The notes beneath the pieces were generated by a model. The model did no database searches. It had not been told where the DNA came from and was given only the letters and a program-made list of their open reading frames with translations. The position numbers and the translations under genes are program-made. DNA of 64,000 nucleotides from Synanceia verrucosa (lineage: Eukaryota > Chordata > Actinopteri > Perciformes > Synanceiidae): contig CM056556.1 of NCBI GenBank assembly GCA_029721515.1, positions 11,986,098 to 12,050,097 on the forward strand, given 5' to 3'. This document shows, piece by piece, positions 24,701 through 35,204 of the stretch. Numbering within the stretch: position 1 is the first letter of the stretch; every line of letters begins with the position of its first letter.

Positions 24701-24914
24701 CCATGACAAAAGTAGGAGTACAGAATATTTACTCACCAACTCCACAGGTATTGCATTCAAACAGCTCATGCCCGTCGCACTCGGAGCAGGTGGGATGGCA
24801 GAGGACACACTGGTTCTTCAGCATAAACTGCCCGCTCAGACAAGGCGATGAGGGCTTACATCCAATAAATTCAACACAGAACAGAAATATCAGAAACGCG
24901 GCAGTGTGCTGCAT
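9383..24914 (-). CDS. pcsk5: PCSK5 (PC5/6B)-like cysteine-rich membrane protein without a protease domain
   Basis: Spliced gene of 16 coding exons, 959 residues. Exons in transcription order: 24737-24914, 22790-22993, 22637-22705, 22448-22490, 20221-20360, 19295-19489, 18009-18095, 17713-17911, 17388-17611, 16998-17240, 16247-16492, 15777-15972, 15237-15442, 14973-15073, 9834-10005, 9383-9759. All junctions are GT-AG and the phase is continuous. The protein starts with a signal peptide (about residues 1-19), then about 16-17 furin-like repeats with CxxC pairs (residues 20-835), a membrane segment (about 866-885) and a tail with YERL, 'PDSGDEVDVVYTSRGGSVYRR' -type and acidic motifs as in PC5B, which cycles between trans-Golgi and endosomes. 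No Asp/His/Ser subtilisin motifs or P domain were found. The repeat order looks collinear with the PC5B-specific C-terminal part. In PC5 this region binds matrix and partner proteins, so a scaffold, decoy or receptor role is possible (inference). GCNT1-like genes follow downstream, as in mammals. Confidence 0.85.
10264..11249. mobile_element. non-autonomous hAT-like transposon with nested SINE
   Basis: Ends are CAGTGTTGGG at the left and, read inwards on the other strand, CCGTGTTGGG at the right. The imperfect terminal inverted repeats continue for roughly 150 bases (motifs 'ggaatac', 'cgttac', 'aaattac'). The flanks CCAATGAA (10256-10263) and CCAATAAA (11250-11257) look like an 8-bp target duplication with one change, the hAT hallmark. 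No transposase frame is present. It sits in the intron between exons N and O of the PCSK5-like gene. Confidence 0.7.
10417..10604 (+). mobile_element. tRNA-derived SINE copy nested in the hAT-like element
   Basis: Begins 'gggcggcacggtgg', shares 'actgtcgcct' and 'cagcaagaaggt' with the copy at 4,925-5,020, and has a degenerate B box (GGTTCAATTCT). The right part ('ggttaattggctaattt', 'tgtctgtctctatgtg') is the tail of this widespread teleost repeat. Right boundary approximate. Confidence 0.65.
11285..11620. repeat. dispersed repeat, 'agccagcagggggcga' type
   Basis: 'ccagcagggggcgatacc' followed by 'gaagtctatgggaaaatga' is a common teleost repeat signature. Immediately beyond lies 'cgtgacgtcatgtgatttcg' and a short frame starting at 11,571 ('MSGAGSDFTPSEIYMHK') that resembles the start of a transposon-borne gene with a SAP-type N-terminus, but it stops at once. 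Probably part of the same composite element as the THAP-like fragment. Confidence 0.4.
11897..12097 (-). pseudogene. THAP-domain-like fragment, probably transposon-derived
   Basis: The frame from the ATG at 12,097 reads CAPEC, then 'GRAFYRITNDPERRQRWITA', which resembles the first half of a THAP zinc finger (C-x3-C and the conserved F-x-R-x-P/T...R...W spacing). The second half (C-x2-H and the AVPTIF-like end) is absent. A possible splice donor (CCGCAG|GTACAG) lies about 40 bases before the frame's end, so it could be a first exon. A CCAACATGGCGG motif of YY1-type promoters sits upstream at 12,174-12,185. THAP domains occur in P-element-like transposases and in host genes. Function not claimed. 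Confidence 0.4.
12235..12900. mobile_element. long inverted repeat (foldback element)
   Basis: The left arm 12,235-12,487 is the imperfect reverse complement of the right arm 12,652-12,900. Both carry 'gagctctcagctcatg', 'ctggcaccattta', 'ggtaagtaa', 'tagctgataacatagc' and 'tgctatgctaa'. Arms of about 250 bp surround a spacer of about 165 bp. Each arm contains a near-perfect splice-donor consensus (CCGGTAAGTAA or CTGGTAAGTAA). No coding capacity. Confidence 0.75.
13905..14390 (+). mobile_element. possible LTR-retroelement remnant
   Basis: (ATT)n and an AATAAAG signal are followed by 'cttgcatttgggtccttctc', a phrase typical of fish Gypsy-type LTR 3' ends. After that comes an unusually GC-rich, proline-codon-rich stretch of about 300 bases (14,040-14,360) that stands out from the AT-rich surroundings. 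Overlapping open frames on both strands show no protein family. Assignment is tentative. Confidence 0.3.
15531..15612 (+). repeat. LINE 3' tail fragment
   Basis: 'ggcaataaacactattctga' followed by 'ttctgatc' is the usual 3' terminus of several fish LINEs. Only about 80 bases, in an intron of the PCSK5-like gene. Confidence 0.5.
16690..16850. repeat. dispersed repeat, 'cagacggacagcccagaaat' type
   Basis: Contains 'ggcataaggacagacggaca' and 'acctccgaccatggct', matching the right end of a teleost repeat whose left end ('ttacctccaccaagaaggtt') seems to appear at 30,286. Intronic, no coding signal. Confidence 0.4.
20361..22447. other. largest exon-free stretches inside the PCSK5-like gene
   Basis: Intron between the 43-base exon 22,448-22,490 and exon 20,221-20,360. 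The reading phase is preserved across it, so no exon need be missing. Small open frames here show no Cys-rich pattern and no family. The introns at 18,096-19,294, 22,994-24,736 and 10,006-14,972 likewise hold no extra exon that I could support; the last carries the mobile elements listed separately. Confidence 0.55.
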
Positions 24915-24924
24915 GGCTATTTCA
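24737..24924 (-). other. signal-peptide exon of the PCSK5-like gene
   Basis: The acceptor (polypyrimidine then TTACAG) lies at 24,925 onward and the ATG is at 24,914, ten bases into the exon. It reads MQHTAAFLIFLFCVEFIG, a good signal peptide, then 'CLSGQFMLKNQCVLCHPTCS' and CNTC, a furin-like repeat. Donor G|GTGAGT at 24,736. No in-frame stop separates the ATG from the acceptor, so splicing from an upstream coding exon cannot be formally excluded, but a hydrophobic leader of this kind has no place inside a convertase. Confidence 0.85.
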
Positions 24925-25750
24925 CTGTAAGTGAGAAAAACAACAATCAGTGAGGAGTGTCTCCAAAGGCGCAGTGTCCGTGCAGCAGGTACGCTGGCAG
25001 ATCGATATGGGGCTCTGTGACACCAGCCCAGGAACAACTCGCAGGACCAGTTCGCTCAATTGAAGCCCCGGACAATGAGTCGTGGAGGACTGCGGTCAGC
25101 ATTTAGTACATGAGAGCGAAGAAAAGGAGAGAGCAACCCAGTTTCAGTGTTAAAACAGACTATTTGCAGTGAACAGCCTAGCAAACCACCACACCTTACA
25201 TAACGTATCAAAACAGTGAAATTAGTGAAATTGAACTGTTTAGTCCTCTGATTAAAAACAAGGAAGTTCCGGTTGTGACAAACCAAAATGCCTGCGACAC
25301 CCACCACCACTAGCATTAACATTAGCTGTCAGGCAACATACAAAAATGTTTGAATGTATGAAATAAAACCATCGAAGTGGTTATAGTATGATTTATATAA
25401 ACATAAAACTAAAGAATGTCTATAACCGAACATACCATCGGTTTCGGTTTTCACTCAACATTAAGGTTAGCGCTCTAGCTAGCTAACAGTAGTTTAGCTA
25501 GCTATAGCCTAGCTTACGTTACTGCAGCTGTGAATAAGATTTTTTTAGCATTTTCCATATCGTGCTTTTCAGGAGAAATTAAAGAACTTTAACATAAAAA
25601 CCACAAGCCATAGGCAACTTTTGCTTAATTTAAATGCCACTTTTTTTTACAAAATACATTGCGTTTTGGAAGAATAATATGAAATTGCTAGCAGATTAAA
25701 TTATGTCACAGTTTCAACAGTTTTACCATCCATTGTAGTTTAAAACTCAC

Positions 25751-25880
25751 TGGTACATTCAACACGAGCATTTGTTTTCTTTACAACGAGTTAACACAGT
25801 CTCCTGACGCTAGACGCCATCAATATGCCTCAACGCATTTGCCAATACAAATAAACTGTAGTGATTGAAGTGATGGCGCA
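25751..25880 (-). other. candidate noncoding first exon of the PCSK5-like gene
   Basis: Reading the minus strand, a strong donor (ACCA|GTGAGT) lies at 25,745-25,750, facing the acceptor at 24,925. The exon would start near the CpG-containing promoter and carry only 5' UTR. Start is approximate; no transcript evidence. Confidence 0.4.
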
Positions 25881-25980
25881 GCGGCCTCTAGCGGTTCCTT
25901 CCCGGATGTGTGGCTCAGAGCGCCTAACCCTGACGTCACGCGGCAGGAGGCGTGGCTTTGTTCTGCTGCAGCGGAGAAAT
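25860..25980. promoter_or_regulatory. divergent promoter between the PCSK5-like gene and otud7a
   Basis: A short CpG-richer stretch separates two head-to-head genes by roughly 100 bases. It contains a perfect TGACGTCA (25,931-25,938), the CRE/ATF palindrome, next to GC-rich 'cacgcggcaggaggcgtggc'. No TATA box near either likely start, as expected for a CpG-type bidirectional promoter. Confidence 0.6.
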
Positions 25981-26101
25981 ATGACATGAGGATGAGCGAG
26001 GGAGAGAGGGAGAGAGGGAGACAGCCTGGTAGGAATTAACGGTCCGTCAGAGGTCTGGACTGAAAACCTGAGGATGGGGACTAATGACTGAAAAGAGAAC
26101 G
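25975..26101 (+). other. otud7a: noncoding first exon of otud7a
   Basis: Purine-rich leader ('gagcgagggagagagggaga') just downstream of the CpG promoter, ending in a strong donor AACG|GTAAGA at 26,102. No ATG frame continues into coding sequence. Start approximate. Confidence 0.55.
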
Positions 26102-28696
26102 GTAAGAGACAGGCCTGATTTCATATTATTTTCCACATACGGCGCGACAGACCGATCCATGGCTCATTTGATAGTGAACACAATAGGCTACCACTGCAGA
26201 CAGGTGCACCTGCCTTTATGCCAGTACGTGCTGCGATGCATTCAACTTCACGTTCCGAGCGAATACCTTTTATTTTAGGTTGAAGGCAAATGCATCAAGG
26301 CCACACATCACTTCGACGGTTTGGGATGAGACGTTTGAGAGTTACAGATGCTGTAAACATGGATGTGGTCTTCAGTCTGTATGCTTAGTCACAGACCTTT
26401 CTGATGTAGGACCATACAGTAGCAATGCAATATATATATACCCTATATATATATGTCTGAGACAGTTGAGTAGATTGTGGGATGGTGGCTTATCCTAAAA
26501 CAAATTTAGCTTAGCTTATTGAAGGCCATGGTATTTTTGTATAGACATGGGATAATGGTCATCACACTGTATTCTGGGCCAGGTGGCTTAACATGTAGAT
26601 GTTTATGGAATATATAATAGCTATATGTTTCATATAGTAAACCACAGTAAACCAAGTTTCATCCTTGGTGATATGCTCATTTTAAAATAGGAAATCTTGC
26701 TGTAACTGCAAATAGCACTGATAAATTCTGGTGCTGCTTCTTTTATCATTGGCCTGGTTCACAATATCTACCAACTACGCCTGTCTGTAAAGATGGAGAG
26801 GCCATAATTTCATTGCTATGGTATTTTTAAAACCATATTCATGTCCTCTGACAAAGACAAAAATCTACAATCTATCATTAATATCAGATTATATTTGAGC
26901 TGGACAACTCTAGTTGTATATTGTTTTCTTGTGGTCATTTGGAAGATGATGATTTACAACAAATCAACCTGTGCTAAATTATTATGTCACCTATTAACCC
27001 TGTCCGAATGCTTCGTTTGAGCATATGAGACAGGCAGAGTCTGATTTGAAGAGAGCTTGAAGAGATGGGGCAGGGATACAAAGCAGGGCCCGGTAGCTGC
27101 CAGGCCAAGCCAGGCCATGCCAGCTCCACAGAGGGCTTCAGTGCAGCAGGGCACTGGGGAGAGGGCGCTTGGCACCTGATCAGTTACCACAGTGAATTCT
27201 GTTCCTGTCACTGGCATTTAGCTACAGAAAAGCAGAGCAGAGATGATGGTTGTTGTTGAACCCAGTTGGACTTTCATGTCTGTGGCAGTGTCGCTTTATC
27301 AAAGTGATTCTCGACTGATACAAAATGACATTGCTTTGCCAATATCTGTGCCAGTTGCTCTAGTTCAAAAAGCTAAGGCGAAAACGTTAAGATACATAAT
27401 GTAAGAAAAAAAAATCACTAGTTGCATTATTAGAATAACACAAGTTTGCATTTATATTTATTTTGCAGCAGCACAGTTTTGTTTTTCCACATGTATCATT
27501 AGGCAACAATATAAAAGAATTATCAAGTCCTTATCATCATCATAAATCATATTGCAGACCCTAAAATAAATCGGTTTCCTTCAAAAAGAATTACATGTCT
27601 CCATGATTGATTTCCCCAAAGTTTAGTCCTGTAGAGGACATAAAATGAGTCAAGTGCCCATTGTAATCATTGCCAAATCACTGCATGGCTTTGAAGTGGG
27701 CCCTGTTCTTCAGACGTCTCTACAGGTGGGATAGCAATGTTAAGTGTTCTGTCTGCAGACAGAGGGAGGTCAGCTAGAGGCCATGGAGGCAGCCACAGGG
27801 GCTCCTCTCACACATCAATACAGAGGAGGAAGGACCTTTTCAGAGTCACTGCAGCATGGTTGTACCTGAGTCTGTGCACTGGCCTTGATGGTACACGTGT
27901 TAATGAATGCGTGGCATCATGAAATATACCTCCAAATTACAGACAAATTAAATTGTAAGCCTTGAGCCATAAAACTGTAATAAATTCATACACCACTATT
28001 CCCTTCCAATGCTGTGGTCAATGCTATAACTGCAGAAGTGTTGTAATAAGTTTACTGCAGAAATGTAACCATGATTTATGGATGTCTTTTATAGGGAATT
28101 CAGATTTGACATTGTGAGAACAAGGTGACAACTTGTGTTGTGCCTTTGTTTCTGATGTGTGTGAATTGCCAAAGAGGTTGAGAGAGAATCCTACATGGCT
28201 TGTGACCATAGTCTAAAGGGACTTACAGATTTCTGAAAGGTTGTTTGAATGCCTGGACTTCAGCCTGTTTAGTCTGAGGAAATCAAGATGATGGAGCACA
28301 GTCTTCTTTTATCCTAAATGTGGTCCAAATTAATGCTTTGATTCAGTCAACTGAGAGAGACATTAGCTATTAAGGTACAATCCTCGTTTTACAGTAATAA
28401 AATATGTTTCAAGATAACATTTATTACATCCTGTGATCCTTAAATTAACATCTAAGTTATGAGATGAGGTCTGTTTTAAGGCACCTTTAATGTAAGTCGG
28501 CCTAACAAAATTCTACCAGAATAGCTGCTGTTTGATTGAGTATGGTTTAAGACACAAGTCACCAAATTAAATGGTGTTTGATATATTTAAATATTATGCT
28601 GTTTTAAGAAGCTTCATCGTAGACTTACATAAATGCTCACTGTCTATTATTTCAATATTTCACTTTTTTGCTTTATTATATATGTATTTTTATATG

Positions 28697-28697
<1 letters not shown>

Positions 28698-28751
<54 letters not shown>

Positions 28752-28770
28752 AATATATATATATATAGGT
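28698..28770. repeat. (AT)n-(AG)n-(AT)n compound microsatellite
   Basis: An AT run of about 30 bases, AG repeats of about 22 bases, then AT again. Intron 1 of otud7a. Confidence 0.95.
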
Positions 28771-29910
28771 ATATAGAGGTTTATTATATTTATCTTTACG
28801 CACTGAGGACGCTCCAGTTAACCCTAAAGTTTTGCAAGTTTCTGTACGTTTTCATGACAGCCAATTAGACAGCATCATGGTCAAGAGTGAGTTTTTCAGA
28901 CAGACAGAAAGCACAGGTTGTGTGTTTGTGTACTGTGAACACAGCCTTTTCTCCCTTATGTGACACAGGCCGCAACATGAGTTGGATGTTATATTTTGCC
29001 AAGAAGTGACAGACAAAGCTGGTGTATGTGCGTGTGTACACGTGTGCCTGTACCTAATTGCATTTGTGTTGCTTCACTTGTCTGGTGCTGAGTCTGTGCA
29101 GGCTGGCTGCTGGAGACGTCTGCCATTGTAACATCCTCCCCACGAGGCCCAATGGGCACAGCCATCCCCTTTTCCTGCCTCGAATTGACAAGGGAGCAGT
29201 TTCTAAATCAAACAGAACACTGTTGCGCAGGATACCCTTGGTGACTCAATTTAGTTTCACGCAGGCCCACAGCGTAGGTCATTTTCATTCATTCAGAATG
29301 AGGTCAGGTCTCTCCGCAATACCCAGCAATACTAAGTGTATCTCCATTTTTTTCTCAGTTTATTTCCATTTAAGGAGATACCAGAAGGGAAATGCAGGAG
29401 GAGCAGTAGCGCTCTTGTACGTCTTCTTTTCTCTGTCATTCATCTTAAGCAGGAGAAAACGAATGCTGTTTGTCACTGTCCATACTTTCATCTTAACTCC
29501 ATAAGACACAGCACATCTCATCAAACGTGTCACAAAACCCATGGAAAGTTGTGAAGTAAATTTTCCCTTTCTCAGCTGTACTTATATGTTGTCCATCTTA
29601 ATTTCTCTGTTCTGAGAGGACAAAGAAGAGATCTGAGATGACTCAACAGGGTCAAGAAGTACAGTTGTGCTGTGTTTTTGTACACTATTTATCTGTGTAT
29701 GTGGGAAACTTATTTTGATCTCTCCCTGTTAACAGCACAGCACATAATGTACATTCAGAGATGTGTTCATTTCACAAGAATATGTGGTGGAGGTCTACTC
29801 TGATTATTTACCCTGCAGCTACTTTCCTCCCACTGCTTTTTGTATGCCTCTCCCACACACTCACATAAGGTAATTGGCCTCCCCCCCACCTACATATTTA
29901 CTTTTACTTT

Positions 29911-30047
29911 ATCAACTGTGGGGGTCTTCACACAGAGTGAGATCACTCGAGATGCGTGTGTGTGTATGTGTGTGTGTGTATATTTATATATACACACACA
30001 CACACATAGTGAGTGACCTCACTCTGTGTGAAGACCCCCACAGTTGA
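29911..30047. repeat. near-perfect 37-bp inverted repeat with a GT/AC loop
   Basis: Arms 29,911-29,947 and 30,011-30,047 pair over 37 bases with a single T-C difference (a G:U pair in RNA). The interior (GT)n...TATATA...(AC)n also pairs with itself, so the whole 137 bases can form one long hairpin. Part of an arm ('gagtgacctcactct') is repeated at 30,055-30,069. Within otud7a intron 1. Confidence 0.8.
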
Positions 30048-30285
30048 TGAGTGTGAGTGACCTCACTCTATGCAGTCTAATTATATCCCTCGATGAGTGT
30101 AGCTTGTTCAGTTTGAGAAATCTATATCTGCTTTTGGGACCTTCACATAAAATTTCAGTTCAAGTGGATTTAGCGGTGTCAAAGGGTTTGCTACCAGTTA
30201 GGGGCAGGAAACAGTCCGTAAGCAGCAGCTGTAATGGTGGATTCTACCACTCCAAATAAAGCTTTCTATAGAGATATAGAGCAAT

Positions 30286-30400
30286 TACCTCCACCAAGAA
30301 GGTTGTGCTTTTGGTTTGGTTTGTTTGTCAGGAGTTTTCATAAAAGTTGGTGGAAGGCTGTAGCATGAGGACATAATTTTAAATCTAAAACTATCCAGAC
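30286..30400. repeat. dispersed repeat, 'ttacctccaccaagaaggtt' type
   Basis: The start of a known teleost repeat phrase, followed by 'tggtttgtttgtcaggag' and 'aaagttggtggaaggctg'. Degraded. Confidence 0.4.
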
Positions 30401-31571
30401 ATATACAGTATTTGACTTCCAGATTTGCATATGGAAGACTGGAGCATTGTCCTCAGTGTTTATCATAAAAATGACAGAGCAGTAAATTATACATCTGTGA
30501 AAGCCATTTTAAACTACAAAAGAGAAAAAAATGTTTTTACATCATCAGCAACAGTAACATAGATGTCAGTTACTGATACTGGTATGAGTATGACACATCT
30601 TTCCTCCACAGTGTACCCACACCCAATGAATGCTCTCTCTGTGAGCAAACTTGAGGCCTGTTGGTGGACACACATTAGACACAAGTCCAACATTTGTTTT
30701 TTTCATCCAAGAGGTTAATGTAAAAAAAGTTTGCATCAAAGAGGGGTACATTCACCTCTCAGGGTAATTGGTGTCTTGGTTCTGTTCGGGGGCTCATAGT
30801 CCATCTTGATCCGGAGTAATGACAGTAAATGAGACACGCATCAGATTCATAGCATCTCCTTTGCTTAGCTTCCATTATCTGTTGACTTTTTATGTGGTCC
30901 AGTGCCCTCTACAAACACAGTTTGGGTGTTAGCTCAAATTTGCTTTTAGTAGCTAATCATTGTTGCTTCAGCCAAACATACCACCATAAAGTGCCGGAAG
31001 CACATGGGACCCTGCGGTTCAAGTCAGGGCCACATGTAGCTTCCTTCAAGAGGTTTACAAATGTCAGACCACAAGAGTAATACAGGCATACTATCCTATT
31101 CTTCTGCCTAGTAAATGTGTACTACTATTGTAGCACAATGTTCAGATCATTCTTTGGATCCCAGTTTGTCTGCTTGAGCAAAGTTTTATTTACTTGTTTA
31201 GCTTCAAAGCTTTTTATATTACCTCTGGTAATATATACACTGGCCATGGTTAAATTTGAATAATATGTGTTGTAGCTGATTCTTCAATACTCAGAATATT
31301 ATTTCCATGTCAGCAACAAAGGCAGATTTTCCCTGAAAGAGGAATGACTTGATTCAGACATTATGTAACCTATTTAATGTATTTAGCAGGCAAATGTGTC
31401 TAACTAAGCAACTGTCCATGTCTAATAAGCCCAGTGGTGGTGTCATAAGGCCAATTCATTGAATTGTAAAATAGTTTCCTTTTTTACAGAGAAAATGTAA
31501 ATCGATTTATCCCTCTAGCCAGTAAACATGCATGTCTCCCAAAATATTAGGACCAACTATAATGATCCATT

Positions 31572-31573
<2 letters not shown>

Positions 31574-31647
<74 letters not shown>
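31574..31647. repeat. (AT)n microsatellite
   Basis: Uninterrupted alternating AT of about 70 bases in otud7a intron 1. Confidence 0.95.
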
Positions 31648-31648
<1 letters not shown>

Positions 31649-34127
31649 CTATACATATAATTGCACCAGTTGTTGGTTAAGACCTGCCGTTACGTTAACT
31701 CTAGCAGTACCTTGCTAAAGGCACTACTCAACCCATACCCATTCAGTATTAGTGGTGACTGATAACTTGTACTAAAGTGGTCAAATATTAGCACAACATT
31801 CTTGTGGCATAGCCAGGAAAATCAAACCTACTGGTTTATATGAATCCACGTCTTTTTCTTGATACTGAAGTAAGAACAAGGTTATGTGATATTGCCCTCT
31901 CCACCTACTTGAATGTACCCACACGCATAGTCAATCCAACACTGCACAATAAAGGTATTGTGAGATGCAGAGTCTGAGATATAACAGGTGTCAAAACAGT
32001 CATTGCTCTTACTGAAGTAGCGTGAAGTGATCAAGCCAAGCTGGCATTGTGCTCTAAATGCTGTTTTACTGCATATTTTTAATGACACCTAAGTTATATG
32101 AGTGGGTTGACAAGAGAACATGAAGTACTGTATAGATGCTTTATGTGGCTGTGAGACTGTGTGTGTTTTTAGAAGATGTGGATTCAGAAGAGACATCATT
32201 ATAAGCTACTGTATACATCCGTTGGGCTTGGATGTAAAAATATAACCGTGCATCACTAATTATCACTCACCAGGTGATGACAAAAACCTCGAGAGCGATA
32301 AGAGATAAATGTCATACAGATATCCTCCCGTTACTGTACTTGTATGTCTATGAGCTGGTGAGGATGGTGCAAGCAAAAGATTCTGTGTGTTCAACACTTG
32401 AGAGGACAATCTCCCTCAGCACAAACTCAAATAGGAAACACCAGCTGGCTTCAGCTAGTTGGTCTGTTTATCTCATGTGGGATTAGATAAGTATTCAGAT
32501 AGCAAGCAGTTCTTTATGTCTCTTCTGTGTATATGCAACCTAGCTCTTTCATGCTTGAAACCCCCTTTTCATCCATACCATTAATACACCTGACAGCAGC
32601 TGCTAAGTAAGTAATTTATATCCACAAAGCATGTTTTTTTTCTTTTGCGCCCTCTTCAAATGTAACAGAAAGGCAGGAACCTTCTTCTCTGGAGACGCTT
32701 TGGTCTCAGCTGTCTGCCAAAGAAGTATTGGCCGCTGTGATGGGGTGCTGGAGGGACTGACATTTCAGGGGGTTGTGATCTTGTTCTGTGCCCCTCAGCA
32801 ACTAGCTATTTGTTTGGGTGCAAGCGGCACACACAGCTGAGCTGCAGCACTGAACTGAAAGTTCAACTTGACTGTAAGGCCAAAGAAAAAATAGACTGGA
32901 AATATGATGTGTGTTTTTGTGTCAGTAAACAATCAAAAACTGTATTATTTTGATGGCAAAATTCATATCCTGAGCTCCTAAACTGTCGTGCAAAAACTGA
33001 AGGCGTTCTAAGAACACTCAGGTGTACAGTGCAGTGCTCATGCTGTCCACTGCAGCATTAATTGAAATTTGCCTCAAATATTAATGCAACGTTGCATTTA
33101 GTGCAAATTGACAACAAGTTTCCCCTCCATGCACATGCTGTGCTGGCAGTGTGCAGCGCAGCAATGAGATGCAAAGTGACATTATTGCTTCAAGCAGCAT
33201 CTTTCTTGGAGCATGTGAGGGCAGCTGCATAGACGTCTGGCTTTTCTTTAACTTTAGAGAAGGATTAAGAAAGTTTTTATGCAAGTGGTTGATTACAGAC
33301 TCTATCTAGAGGTCAAGACTTTCGATTGTTACACAGTTGATTTGTTGATTTGTTGATTTGTGTTCATCTCTCCAGCTTCTTGGTTTCTTGTTGTTGGTCT
33401 CTCCGTCCTCTTGCTTCTGGAAGCAGGGACTCAATTTCTCAAGGTGTTAGGGTGCTCTGAGGTCACAGCAAATAAATGCAGAATGTGGCTCTTGAAGGAA
33501 GGGGAACTCCCATTGGTGAATACAGCATAATGGAGGGATAACGAAAGACTTGGCACTCTCCTTGGTGGTGACTGCAGAGAGGGACAGCCGTCGATGGAGC
33601 TCTCAAAAATCAAAAATTTACTTCCCTTGGCACTGGTGAGGCACATGCACAATCATCACAAATACAAGCTTGCCATTGTGGCTGCAGGAGGAGGAGGAGG
33701 GACAGAGATTGAGGCTGACTGACCGATATGAAGACAGAATAGCAAGTGGTGCTTCCAGTCTGCATTGAAATTCACTGATTGAATCTTGTGCTCTCAAGCA
33801 AGGACTTTGAAATAGTGGAAGTGCTTAGTTTGTAGTTTGGTGAGACATTATAATATCCCATTACATGTATTTTCCATGCCACTTGAGTGTTCTGTGTTAT
33901 GAGGCTCGCTAATAGATTGCGTTGATTATTCAGTACTGATGCAAGATGGAAATGATCTGTTTCCCTGGAATTGTGCTCATTTTGTTCTACGACATAGTTA
34001 CCCCATAATGTACTAGTGTTTTATATTGCTATATTTATAACTTCATTCATTCAATGACATCAATAATAGCTGTGCAACAGCACTGTTTTGAAACTGTCTG
34101 GGTTCAGGGTTTCCATCTTGTAGTATA

Positions 34128-34417
34128 TTAACTCATTGAGTGGCAGCCCTTCTGTTAAAAACAAAAGTGCCTTGTGCTGGTGTTTTTGGCCATTTTGAGT
34201 CATCTTTCATGATGCACAGAATATTTTGTACTATTCTCTATTTCATCATGGAAAAAAAATGTTTGTTTTTGTTCCATTCTTGTTTTATCAAAGGTAGAGT
34301 AGAGGTTAGTTTCACTAAAATTACCACATTTTGTCCAGCTTCTGTTTTGCTCTCTAATCGTGATCATTTCCACTTCCTGCTTTGATCTCTGTGGCAAATA
34401 CCATTTCATATGTATAC

Positions 34418-34451
<34 letters not shown>

Positions 34452-34588
34452 GTGTATAAATACATATATATGTATACGTGTGTGTAGATATATCTATATA
34501 TACATATAGATATATCTACACATGCCTATGGTGCTAAAACATTGTTGAATTTTATGTACATATGCGTTTTTGGCACTCAAGGAGTTAA
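34128..34588. mobile_element. MITE copy 1 with TTAA ends
   Basis: Bounded by TTAACTCATTGAGTGGCAG and GGCACTCAAGGAGTTAA, inverted repeats that begin with the TTAA target of piggyBac- or Kolobok-type transposons. The inside ('ttccattcttgttttatc', 'tgctttgatctctgtg') is shared with the copy at 45,050-45,435. An (AT)n expansion has grown in its middle (34,420-34,450). Confidence 0.75.
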
Positions 34589-35204
34589 AATAGCAACATT
34601 TTGCTGTGCTCAGGCATGTGAATTAAGTAGTGGATAAGAATGAATGCCAGCTTTTATTAGCTGTCTTCTGTGTTTTGGCAGCCCTTTGTGGAAGCTTGCT
34701 CCGTTTGGCTTTGAGATTGGTAAACACACTGAGGGCACACTGAGTAGTGAGCATACAATGGTTAGTGTTCCTGCACACACATGCTCATCCACTCTAGAGA
34801 CGGGGATCATTGGTTTTTATCTGCCAGTGTTGAAAACAGCAGTTTGAGCCTGTTGGTGTTTGGCCCTGTTAATGTCGGCTCAGCTCTCATGCTGGTGGTG
34901 AAGCCACAGTTGGCCTGACAGAGCCGTGGGTCAGAGCCAGAAAGTAAGATTTTCTTCTCTGCTTGCCTCGAAGAATCCAAAATATTATGTCCAGCAGACG
35001 AGGGATCAGAGTCACTTGAGTTTTGGGTGACTTCACTTGTGTTTAACACACAAGTCCGCATCGTATATCCAACCCGTAGTGGACAGGTGTCTTGCTGCTA
35101 TTTCGTAGTGTTCAGTTTTCGGGTTTGAAAGGTCCATTTTTGATTCTCTGGACTAGAGGCACCCATATATACTATAAACTGTAGCATGAGCTAGTGCTCC
35201 ACAA

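Noticed and set aside
29058..29504. 148-codon plus-strand frame in otud7a intron 1
   Set aside because: No recognisable family, low-complexity hydrophobic C-terminus, no splice or promoter context.
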